DNA from: Chrysoporthe austroafricana
Lineage: Eukaryota > Ascomycota > Sordariomycetes > Diaporthales > Cryphonectriaceae
Length of the DNA: 64,000 bases
Direction: 5' to 3'
NCBI GenBank assembly: GCA_001051155.2
Contig: JYIP02000003.1
Span: forward strand, 1,736,001-1,800,000
Position 1 is the stretch's first letter. Every line of letters begins with the position of its first letter. Of the stretch, positions 32,907 through 44,135 are shown in pieces. The notes beneath the pieces are model-generated. The model searched no databases and was not told where the DNA came from. It worked only from the letters and a program-made list of their open reading frames with translations. The translations under genes were made by a program, and so were the position numbers.

Positions 32907-35900
32907 CCGGCCGTCTTTGTGACTCCTCTTGTGCGAATGCGTCTGGAGGTTGACCAACCCTACTATACTAGGTACTGTCCTCCTCTCGTGCCGGCGTTGG
33001 TTGTGGGGGGGGGGGGCTTGCTCGACACCAGGTGACCAGTGCACGAGGCGGGCTTGTGGAGGCCGAGCGTGTCTCGTTGTGTCCCGGTCGATTCTGAAGA
33101 GACAGGGCGACGGGTGTTCGATCGAAAAGGGGATTCGACAACTCGATTCGGTGGGCCCACGAGGTTGTGTTGCGGTTGGTGGAGGGTTGAGCGACTGCGA
33201 GCAAACGAAGGACGAGGATCGGATCAGGTCAAACAGAACCAGCGACCAGAAGCCACAGCAGGTGATGCAGGCTGGGGGCCGGGCCAGTGAAGGTCAGGTC
33301 AGACCAGGTCGAGTTTGAGATCCGCTGATTGCACACCAACAAAAGGCGAGACAGGCTTGGGCCAGCAGACACGGCCGAGGTGGTGGATAGCGATGATGGG
33401 CGCCGTAAGACGCAGGATCCAAAGAGGCACAAGAGACAACAAACAAGCCGGGGGCTGTCTGTTCACCCTGTTGTCCTATTCGTCGCCGGAGGGGAGTGGA
33501 CGACGGCGAGAATGAATAAGAAAAAAAAAGAGGTGCGTTGTCACCAGCAATGATGTACAACGAGAGAAATAAGTAAAGAGGTCGAGAAAGGTCGGAAAGG
33601 CGTGGTCGCGGTAGAGTACCCAAAAAATAGTAGATGGCACTTGGGGGGGATGGGATAAAAGGGAGGGTGGATGCAATTGGAGGGAGGGGCGGCTAAACGC
33701 TAACTGACAGGCGAGTCGACACGGACGCCAGTGACAAGACAGTGCCAGAAAAGAGATGGGCTGGGTGGGCCACCCCCCAAGATGATCAGGTCCGGCTGGG
33801 CCCTGGTTGGCCTGGCCTGGCCTGGCACGCACGGCTGGTCACCAGTAAGCCTGGCTCCCCCCAGCCAAAGACGGCGGCGGAGGTATGACGGAAATGATCA
33901 GACGCAAGGTGAAGAGGTAGCGGTAAGATGTGCTAAGGAGCGGCGGGCACCCACTCTCGACATGAGCCTGCAGCAGCCCCTGAAATTGTCTAATTAACAC
34001 GGGCGCGGTCTCTTATCTATTCCCTCTGCGCAGCGTCTGCCTTCACACTGGCAGGCCGGGACTGCTCCCCCAGCAGCCCGCAGGGAGCGAGGGACGGAGA
34101 GCGGGCGGCCAGGCGCCTGCGGACAGGGCCTCAACTCAGGGGAAAACCACTGGGCTCAGGGGAAACCCGGTCGCGGACGGCCGAGATAAATTGGCTGTAT
34201 ATGGTACTCGCTACGTTACTTAGTACCGCGGTGCAGGCATCTGTGCAGGCAGGCCCGCAGGCCAAGCAGAAACCGGCAAGAGCCTGGCGCACTCGCCATA
34301 GGGGATAGTGGGTTTATCTCGCAGGCGGTAGCGGGGGTGGGCGCCACCGTACGCAGTACATAGTACATGCACATGGTATTCGCGGGGCTGCAGTGTGGCT
34401 GAGGGGCACCGCGGCGGTACCTGCGTACCTGCACACCCGCACCAGGATGGCGACGGCGCCATGCCATAGCATAGCGCACATGGTGACGGCAGAGCGCGGG
34501 AAGGAGCAATGCTACGGGTGGTATGGGCGGCATGTGGCGACGAGGGGGGAGCGCACTGGCGGTGTGCACCCGCCCACGGGAGACTGCTGGTACACGCGGT
34601 ACTTGCTGGGTAGTTGCACGGCAACACGAGCGGGAGCCCGTCTTTGCCCCTCTAAGTATAGAAGCAGCCTCGACGTGAAATGCCATGTCGCCGCATAGCC
34701 TGGTGGTCTGGTACCGGCGCTGGATCATCGTGCCGGGGTCGGCCTGGAAATAGAGTGGCTACCTTTATGACACAAAGTCTGTACTATGGGCCTGCTGGGT
34801 ATATCAATCTGATGCGCAGTATACTTAGATTGCCCATCTGCTCGGTACGTCAGTTGAGCCTCACGACTTCTGTCGGCCTACCTGGTGAGATCAGATCCTT
34901 CCGCTTTGGAATGCACACCACAGCGTTATGGACTACACTGTGACTGGCACGCTGGCGCACCTTGCAGCAGCCTACCATATCACAGAGCCCCGTCTGCCAG
35001 AGGATGGAAAATCAGGCATTCAGAGCGGGCGGTGGACACTAGGGCCGGGACAAAACAAACTCTGCAGAGGAGTGAGGTCATCGTGTCTACGTGGGTTGAT
35101 TTTTCCCCATCGTGAGACGAGCGTCCCAGGCGCCCTTCCCGAGCCTGCACCAACCTCCCCTCTGTGATCGCCTCTTTCAGATCCTTCTTGTTTTCCTGGG
35201 GATCGCCGTCCCGTGGGGTCTCGCGATTGTTGGATTCGGCCCTGTTCTATGGACTGCCCCATTTTTCTTCTTTCAACAAGGCCACGGCCCATTCACATAC
35301 CCACTACTTGACACTTCATGTGCAGTCCCAACCTCCGGCGCCGTCATCATCACAAGAAGCCTCATGAGCTAGACGGGAGGCATGTTGGCACTCGGCCCTA
35401 AGGCGGTGCTACTGAGACCAAGCTGCCGTCCCGTCTTTCAGATCATCATGCGCTAGGTAACGCCGCAAATAGTAGCACGCATGGGCTATTCTTCTCCGGA
35501 GGCGGCGCCAGCCAGACCGCGGCTCATGCCACGCGGTGAAGGAACCTGGAAGGCATCGTGGCCATCCTCGGGCGGCGGCCATCTTGGGGATAATTGCTAG
35601 GAAATTTGAGACAGCTATCAAGAGGCATCAAGATTCACATGTAAATCGTATGTGTGTTGTTCCAGATTGAGGACAGCCGCCAGCTGGGGGGCACCATCCT
35701 CAAATGCTGCCTCATGGCATTGTCAGTCTAAACCTGTTTAGGCAGTTTAGCGGTCATAGCCACACCTGACTAGATACCAGTATTAGCTCGCGCAGCCACT
35801 TGAGGTACCTAGGTACCCTCGTATGAAAAGCGGGCTGCCTGGGGGGTTAAATTCTCGCCTCCACGGGGACCCACTGCAAAATCTTGATTGAGGCAGGTTC

Positions 35901-38900
35901 CCTGATCACGAATCGTCTCCCTGTCACCGCACCACCTTGGCCACCAACCACTGGCTCCTGTGCCTATTCCACTGGGACAGACCATTTGTGCTTCTCCGAG
36001 ACACGGATGACAGCTGCTTGTATTCCATTTCTCTGCTTTTGTTTTAGTAATGGGGCGAAAAGAGATCTCGAGATCTGGAGATCTGAAGATCCGAACCAGC
36101 AAAAGAAAGCATCGACGAGGCGCCTATGCAGAGGACGCGGCAAATACTACCGTACACGATCGTCCCCACCATCTCGTGTCGTCTCGAATCAATGCAGGTT
36201 TTCGACACAATATTCACGTAGCCTCACAGCCTCACCAGTTCCGGAGGTTCTAAAATTCTAAATAGTGGTGGCCACAGCGGGAGGCTGCATTCGTCATCGC
36301 CACGACGCCCTGGCCCTGGCTTCTGAAGCAGCCTATGTCTCCTCCCACAGCGTCTCCAGACCTCTTTTTTGCCTAACACAAGGCCCGGTCCACTGTGACG
36401 TGATCCAAACCGATCCAAGAAGCCTATGTCACCATGGTCCATGGCCGTTGTGGGATACAGTGGACCCTTGCTCAAATGGCCCGCCTGATTGGTATATGGG
36501 ATCAGACACCTTGAGCCTCACTTCGTCTCTCTCAAACGTCCGGAACAATTTACCTCGCCTGGTCAAATTCCCAGGAGAAGACTCGGAAGGGATCATCCCT
36601 TTCGAAACAGCCATCTCGACTGATCAGAACAGCGGGTGCGGGTAGATGCACGCAACACAACTTGCAGACAGACGGCGCATCGCACGGCACCCTCAGACTG
36701 CTTTGCTAGCTCCCTTGCACCGAGCTCGGATCCTGAGGGCTGAAGCCCATCCGCGGGTCAAGCGAGGGCCCATCTGCCTGCATGGGTTCGCCTCCTGAAA
36801 ATCATTAAGAATCTCCAGACTCGAGTTTACTTCGTCGTTGCAAAACCAGAAAAATAGAGGGCGTAGGTTGCGAATAACCGCTGGCCCAATCACGTGCCAG
36901 CATGAATATCTAGGCTTCCAGACTGGCGCAGCAACGAGCTCCTGCTGCAGCCTCTGGTGCTCGGAAGAAAACGAAATGACCACGGCTACCTGCGCACGCC
37001 GTACGGCCGTCGGTCCGCTAGGGACTAATACGACCTGTCGTCCGCAAAGCCAATGGGTCTAAGGCAGCGGACTACATCACCCGACCGAAAGTCTCGGGTT
37101 TTCTTAGCCCGTGGCTCGTGTTCAGCGGGTTGTAGAAGCTACGAGATGGCAAGGTGATCACAACCTCATTGAGGCTCACTAACCAGTCTTTCGGGGCGGC
37201 GTCGTCAGCATCTACGGTCCTCCCACCGGGTCTGACTGATCATCCTGGACGCCACTGATCTCGTCTGCATCCAGGATGCCGGGCTTGTTCTTCCCATGCT
37301 CATCAAGGTACGAATTCGTCAAACTCCGGCCACTAGCATCCGCATCCGCGAGGCGTTGCATCCTTTGGCTTCGTTATCACATCAATCCGGCTTTAACCTT
37401 CGAACAGGCGGGATCAATCTGCGAAGGCAAGGAGACATTCATCAATGCATCACGGTCCGACTTATGGGCTAGGCGACGGATACGTTTCGAAGAAAAAGCA
37501 CTTCGACTTACCGCCGCGGGGATGTCGTTGAGCATCGTAGCATTCCACCAATCTCTCACGGCTAGCAATCAATCTGCCACGACACGCCTACCGGACAGCT
37601 AGCTATCCTGCACGAGTTCGACAGCCGATAGGCGGGTGCAGGTCGCAGGGTCCTGTGTGCAGTAGCGTTGGGCATAGGAAATTCGCATTCCATAACGCGA
37701 GCACCAATAGAGAAAGCCTCTCATGCCACACCGTTTCCTCATCCGGTAAGATTTCAGATCCGGAACAGGGAGGCGTCGTCAGCTCAACGATAGGGCGAGC
37801 GAGATCTGTCGAAAGTCACCTCGTTTGATCCAACTACAGTATCCACGCATTGAATCGTCCAGTAGTGGCTGATGGGCGCCACCGGTGGGCATCGCGGTGA
37901 GAAGGTCGTCGCAGCCTCGGGCGTCGTGAAGAGAACACGGGCACCTCACTGCCTCAACGAGCTGACTGGTGACCTTCTGAGCTGAGACTCCCCCGGGACG
38001 CATTGCGTACGCAGTTTGCCCCCCCTGCGCGTCAGACAGCCAACAAATGACAGGCTCATTCACCACCTGCAGTGCTCACTCGCGCTGTCACTGGCTGGGA
38101 GCACGACTAAGACAGCACTGCCGGGTGATCGCTGCGGTGGTGCATTTCTGAAGCACGCCATTTCCACGAATCCAACCCACCACGGCGACGGCGCTCACGC
38201 GGCATGCATACTGTTGAAACGAAACCAACAATTTAGGCTATTGGTTCGCTCGCACCAATTCACGTGCTATGAAGTGTATCAGCTTTCTGCGCATGGACAG
38301 AGGAACGAGCCCTCCGTTCTATATTCAGACCCGGCATGTGTATGACGCGAGCCCAGTCAAACTGCCATGGCCGCCAGGGAGGAGACCTACGGCCGGCCAT
38401 CCCGGCCTTACCGGTGCCGCGTGTGCGACGGACTGACGGGACGGATCTCAGCAGCCATGCAGCATCCGCCGACCGACTTGGCTGTGACAGGCGCGAGAAG
38501 ATCAGCACGGCTAATACTACCTAGGTAGCCGCTCGGCTTTTGCACCTGGCCTCGGATTGTCGTCACCCCCCTACTTTATCTCGGCCAGGACCGCGCCCTT
38601 TGGGCCAGCAATTTATTAATGGTGTGACAGCTATCATCGGCCTGGCCTCTTGACTCTATTCGGATTCCATCTGCGAGCCCGCTGAGATCATCCCCGTAGT
38701 TGATCCAAACTCGCGCCAAGGAAGCGCAACACCGGCCCGGCTCTGAGACGTGAGCCAATTCGCGCTCTCACGAGCCCCCTTGCTGCAGGGCGACGACTCT
38801 ATGTTTTTATCTGTTGAGTTTTCTTTTTTGTTTTTTTGTTTTCTCCTTCTTTCTCCCAATAGCAACATCGATCCCGCCCTGGCAACGACATGGGCAGAAC

Positions 38901-41900
38901 GTCTGCTTAATTGCAGCGCCTCGGAGCCTCCAGCTGTTCAGTCCGAAGCGGCTTCGACAATTAATCCCGACAATGCATTAGGTAGCCCACGCAACAACAC
39001 ACCAGGATGGCGATTTCATCTTCCCCATCTCTATCGGCTATGTCGGCCGGTGTTCGGCCTGCGAGCAAAAGTGCAGAGTGAGAAAGAAGCAGGTCGGCCG
39101 GTGGTTTCGTCAAAACATGAAACAACCCACCAACTGCGCCGCGCCCGAAAAGGAGGGTTGCCAACAACGGTACGTACCGCGCGGCCCTACAGTACCTGAA
39201 CGTTTCAAGACTCGTCATCCTTGCAAAGACCCTTCGCAGGCGTCCCCTCCCGCGCGGCTGACAGGCAGACCCACAGCCAATCTCCCCATTCTGGGGTTGC
39301 TCTCTACAATTCCAGGAGCCGAGGAGTCAGGCTCCGCAAAGGGAGATTTAGATGCCACGGCCCTTCCGGTAGCATTGGGCTGCGCAAGCTTCCAGAAGAC
39401 CACCGGGGTCCAGACCAAAGGGGGTCTCTGGCCGTTGAATCTCTCTCGCGATGGGGTAAAACCTGGGGAAGAGTTTCACGGGAGGACGGCACGGCCTGCA
39501 TCATGCCCTGGAGTAGGGAACTTCCCACCAACTCGATTTATCCCAGATGGCATCAGTGAGTATGGTGAGTGGGGAGACTAGTCCGGGCCCCCTCGCGCGA
39601 CGCCTGGCATGTTTTGCGTACTTCATCACGTTGTTCATTGCTCTCCCATGCCAAATCGCAAGCCACGCAACCGTCGACGCCGGCCCACAAGGGCCTTCCG
39701 CGTGTCTCGGGTGTACTACGCGTCGGGGATACGTAACCGAGGGGTGTCTCGAGGTCATGTCATCTTCTTACGGAGGCGTAGCTGCGAAATTGAAGTTGCT
39801 CTGCTCTTCGCACGGCAGTCCATCTGTCGTTCCGCCGGTGTCCACTCGGCTCAATCGCCGCTGCCCAGTCGGCACTCGCTGGGAATCTCGTTGTTATCCG
39901 ATCGTGTCCGCCGCCGCCACGGATACGGACGACTGGTGCCGAGCGAGATCTGCGAAACGAACGCTTCAAATCAGGGGCTCAGATTTTCTATTCAAAGACA
40001 TATAACCCTTCTGTAGGACTCGTGGCTCGTTTCACTGTGAGACGGACGACAGGCACAAGCACGGTGTGTATGGGACACTGTCCGCTGCTGGACAAGGCCC
40101 AGCCTTGCAGCCACGTGGGCAGTCGCACAAGGGCGACAGGATCTCGGTGCCAGACACAAGTGTCTCTAGGTTCAGTGGAACATGGCCACAAAGTTCGTCG
40201 AACCTCTAGATCAGGGTCTCAGCAGAATACATACCATCTAGTTGATGGCAGGTGTCACCTAGACGTAGGCCCTGATGAGAAGTCATCTGCGCGACGAGAT
40301 CCACACCAGACAATTCTACGAGTGTAAGAACTCAATCATATTTGCACAACGGTCACTTAGTACCTGGATCGTGTTCTGGACACAAAGTGTGTTCCATTGG
40401 TCGGGTGGGGATGTATGTCTTGGACCATGCCAGGGCAAGTCAAGTCAGTCTTGTACAACCGACGATATTTTTTATGAAGGCAAACTCAGCGGTGAGGAAA
40501 TTCAAGCCGTCATCGATTTGTCGCGGGCCTTTCTTCCTCTTGCCGAGCCCCAGCGGAGGCGAGCAGGACAACTTCCCTCAATCATTTGAACAGGCACCAA
40601 CGCCTAGCATAGATCAAATCTCACAAAGGCCACCAGGTGAGATATCCAAGAATATTCTCAACGAGTGAGCCTCTCATTGTGGACAATCAACCGCCTGAGC
40701 CACCAGAACAGCAGCCGGAGGGTGTCAGGCCGAGGGACGTGGTTCGATCCCCAAGCTCGCACCCGACAATATCAAGACATAAATGAGGGTGTGTCCGGAT
40801 AGGAAAAAGAAGTCGCGCGCTAAGGCTCAGCTGGCCAGAACGTTCGACTTGGAGTGAGTGATACTGGGAAGACGCCGGTCCCATGAGACAGTCGTGTCGA
40901 GCGTCTCCGAGGGCGGCTTACCACTCGTAGACGATCCGAGCTGTAGACTGTAGCCGGATTCCACTCTGCTGCATCGTGCGCCGAGCCGTCAGCCATCCGG
41001 GTACGCCTCTGTGTCAGATACGAGTGCGCCACGCCACTGCTGCATCTTCTGATTTGCCTGTCTGGCGATCGGCCTTCAGCTCCAGTCTCGAGATGATAGT
41101 ACAGGACGATTCCGGAGTCACCTCTCCTCAACACGTCGTGGAGACATGAGGCTTGTCGCACTATCTGCAGCCTCTTTCACACAATCACTTTCGGCCATCA
41201 GCTTGGTGCCATCTATCGGCGGCTTGTATAAGCGGGCATGCTAGCAAAAGCAGCGGAGAGGTCAGGGGACGGCAGACCGGAGTTCGACGCCAAGCTTGTA
41301 CGAACCGCTATAACGCCATCTAGAGCAGATCTTAGCTTCCCAGGTGACCTTATTCATTGCTGGGACACATACATGAAAAGCTCATCCACGCCTCCTGACG
41401 CCTAGGTGAGGACGAGCATGGTCGCTGGCAGGATGAAGCCCAGCAGCAAGAGTGTACTAGTTGTTAGGTCCTCCCTCGGTAGCCCCAAAGACAGGTAAGG
41501 TTACATTGAGGTGGTTGCTATGTCTGATGAGACTCTTCTTTACCTTCCTCTTTCTCTTCTCTCTAGGGTGCGTATCTGACCGACGGTCGTCGTCCACTAT
41601 CAGGCGGTGAGAAAGCTTCCCCAGGCGATGTAATGGGGAATTCGAAGTGAGCAAAGGACAGTTGAGTCGCGAGAGCATGGCCATTCAACGTTTTAGTGAT
41701 CACAAACATAGGGTTTTGATGAAAGTTCTGAGCATATGTAATAAAATTGGTGTTCGTTCCGTCATGTATTATGTACCCTATGCTTAGACTACGTAATAAT
41801 ACATTAAAGTATGTGACAACGATGTCCAAACAACAAGTTCATAAGAAAGAGCAGCAAAGACAGAAAAAGGAGAGAAAAAGTTAGAATGACAAAAGCAAAG

Positions 41901-42026
41901 ACGAAAAGAAGGTATGAATCAATAAGTTCATCATTACCGTCATCACACGGGGCGTGATACACTAACCCCGTAATTAACGAAGCATCACTGAGCGCTGATC
42001 GCCGCCACAGAAGACTGAAAGCCTCC
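32907..42026. other. Nine-kilobase stretch with no supportable gene
   Basis: This region lies between the glycosyltransferase and the laccase. It has ordinary GC content, no RIP signature and no repeats of the retrotransposon. Open frames of 60-170 codons occur on all strands and overlap each other without conserved motifs. The part up to about 33700 is probably the promoter and leader of the glycosyltransferase, with a G run at 33005-33016. A palindrome GGTACCTAGGTACC lies at 35804-35817 and CTACCTAGGTAG near 38517. I see no tRNA that folds convincingly. Confidence 0.55.
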
Positions 42027-44002
42027 TCAGATGCCTGAATCGTCCTGTAGGAACACTGCAGTCTTATTGTAGGTGTTGTAGGTGTTGCACGTGTCGTCGA
42101 TGAGGGTGTTCGCCGAGGATCCCAACGTCGTCGTGATGTCGCGCTCTGTCTCGACGAATTCCATCGAAAAGCCCTCGGACGCGTGCCAGGCGATATGGCA
42201 ATGCGCGACCCACGCACCAGGGTTGTCCAGCTTGAATGCGAGCGCCAGGTAGCCGTTGGCGGGGAGGACAGCGGTGTCCCTGCGCGGGGGGTTCGTTGTG
42301 TTGGGCTTGAAGGTATCCATGTCGAAAGTGGCCGCCTCGGCGCCCACGATCCAGAAGTCGTGTCCGTGCAAATGGATCGGGTGATAGATGCCGAATCCCG
42401 TCTCATCTGTGATGACCATAAGGTTCCACTCCGAGGCATTGGACGACGACGCTTCGACCTTGACGACGTTGTAATCTGCCGGGAAGTCGGTGTCGTTGTC
42501 GAAGACATAGTCCAGCGTCGGCTTGGTGTAGTCGATGTAGAAGGAGGAGCTGTTGAGCGTCCAGGTGAAATAGCTTCCGAAGGAGAAGTAAAGATCCTCC
42601 TCGTCGCTACTCACGATGGTTCCAACATCCTCCTTGAGGTAGGGGACCAGGCTCTCGAGCGGCTCGTCACCGCAATAGGTACTGATCGTGTTGCCGGTGG
42701 TGGTCGGGTCGGCCGTGCTAGAGCTATCGTAGCGGATGATGCCCGTCATCCCTGTAGGATTTCCATTGGTCGCGCAGACGGTCTGCCAGCCGGCGCGGAG
42801 CCAGTAGTTGTCTGCTTCGGCGTTGGCTTCGACGATAATATCGTACCGTTGACCGATGGAGATGAGCACGCTGTCTGTGGTGTACGGAACAATTGGGACC
42901 AGATCATTGGCAATCACGGTAAGATTATCTAGGACCTGTTAGCTCATCTTGTGCGCAATTCTCAGGAGGAAGCATGAGAAGGTCTCAGGATAAACGGGGG
43001 GATTGGGGAATGCGGTGGCAATGCTTACGTCCGTCGATGCTGAAATCGAAGTGGCCCTCGACAGCGACGTTGACGACACGGATGAGGTACTTCTTTCCGG
43101 ACTCAAACGTGGCCTCAAATTTCTTGCCGGTGACGGTGCCGCTGGAGTTGTAGGTATTGGTGCCGTTGACCAACCCATTCTCCATCTGTGGCTGACCTCC
43201 TTGCTTTGCCGTGTCCCAAAGCTCAAAGGCCGGAGTGTGACTCCAATCCTGAAGGAAGAGAACGCCCAGGTCTTCATCGTAGTCTGCCGTCGCAGGTCCA
43301 TTCAAAACCAGAGGCCCGAAAAGACCTTCACCGTACTGAAGGCTAAAGTGACTGTGGTACCAGGCTATCAAATTCAAGGATTAGAATTTCTCCCGAAACT
43401 CTTCAACAGAAAACTCTGGCATGAGGTAACGGCTGCCAGAATGGGATTTGAACGTACTGCTTCCGTACTGCATCACGCGGAACTCGTAAGTCATGCTCTC
43501 GCCTGGAGCGATGGGACATTGGGACACGCCGGGAACGCCGTCCATCTGAGACGTGTAGAGCTGTCGGAGGCCGTGCCAGTGGATGGAAGTGCCATTCGTC
43601 GACAGATTGTTGTACACATGAACCTTCAGTGTGTCACCCCAGTCGGCCTAATGCCTTATTAGCGTGGGCTCTTAAGTCTTGGGAATTGGTTTTATTACTG
43701 ACAATGATCGCAGGACCCGGGATGGTGCCGTTGAAGGTCATACAGTTGCTCACTTCAACTCCATCTGGAGAACAAGGACCTTCCTCGACGTTCAGCCAGT
43801 ATTCCCGAGTGACTCCAGTGTCTGGAGTTACGGAATAGTAATCGGTATCGATGGAGTAGTCTCCCCAACAGTCACGAGATGTTGCTGTGTTCTCGCAAGA
43901 GGCTCTAGGCTTCAAGTCATGGTGGAGAGCATCATGAGAAGGAATGGACGCCGCCGAGACGATTGTCGTCAGCGACAAGAAGAAGAGAGCGGAGTTGATC
44001 AT
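42027..44002 (-). CDS. Secreted laccase (multicopper oxidase)
   Basis: Exons are 44002-43703, 43647-43458, 43364-43029 and 42928-42027. They total 1728 nt, giving 575 aa. Introns are 55, 93 and 100 nt. A signal peptide (MINSALFFLSLTTIVSA) is followed by three cupredoxin domains. Copper ligands are visible in four boxes: HWHGLRQ, WYHSHF, HPIHLHGHDF and HCHIAWHASEGF. The protein ends in DSGI, the ascomycete laccase C-terminal plug. The residue ten places after the T1 Cys (codon 42168-42170) is Phe, whereas many ascomycete laccases have Leu. Many N-x-S/T sites suggest glycosylation. Laccases oxidise phenols with reduction of O2 to water, in pigment formation, lignin attack or detoxification. Confidence 0.95.
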
Positions 44003-44129
44003 CTTAACGATTGGAAGATGGATATCAACGAGAGTGAAGGAAGGAGTGAAGGTGAGCTCAAGAGACCGAGCGACGCAGTGGTGATGTCAAGGACTTTTCC
44101 ATGCTTCGAGTAGGAGCAACATCGTGACC

Positions 44130-44135
44130 TTTATA
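44130..44135 (-). promoter_or_regulatory. Possible TATA box of the laccase gene
   Basis: On the minus strand GATATAAAGG lies about 130 bases before the laccase start codon, a suitable distance for a core promoter. It rests on position and sequence only. Confidence 0.45.

Noticed and set aside
39020..39130. Cys/Arg-rich stretch (CSACEQKCRVRKKQ) suggestive of a fungal zinc cluster
   Set aside because: The spacing is C-x2-C-x3-C without the second half of a Zn2Cys6 motif, and the frame is short.
39547..40005. 152-codon frame with a hydrophobic segment and several cysteines (secreted-protein-like)
   Set aside because: Equally long frames overlap it on both strands in this stretch. It has no clear signal-peptide start, no motif and no splice support, so it is compatible with chance.
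40735..40770. tRNA B-box-like GGTTCGATCCC
   Set aside because: The T-stem does not pair and no matching acceptor or D-arm can be found in the 80 bases before it.
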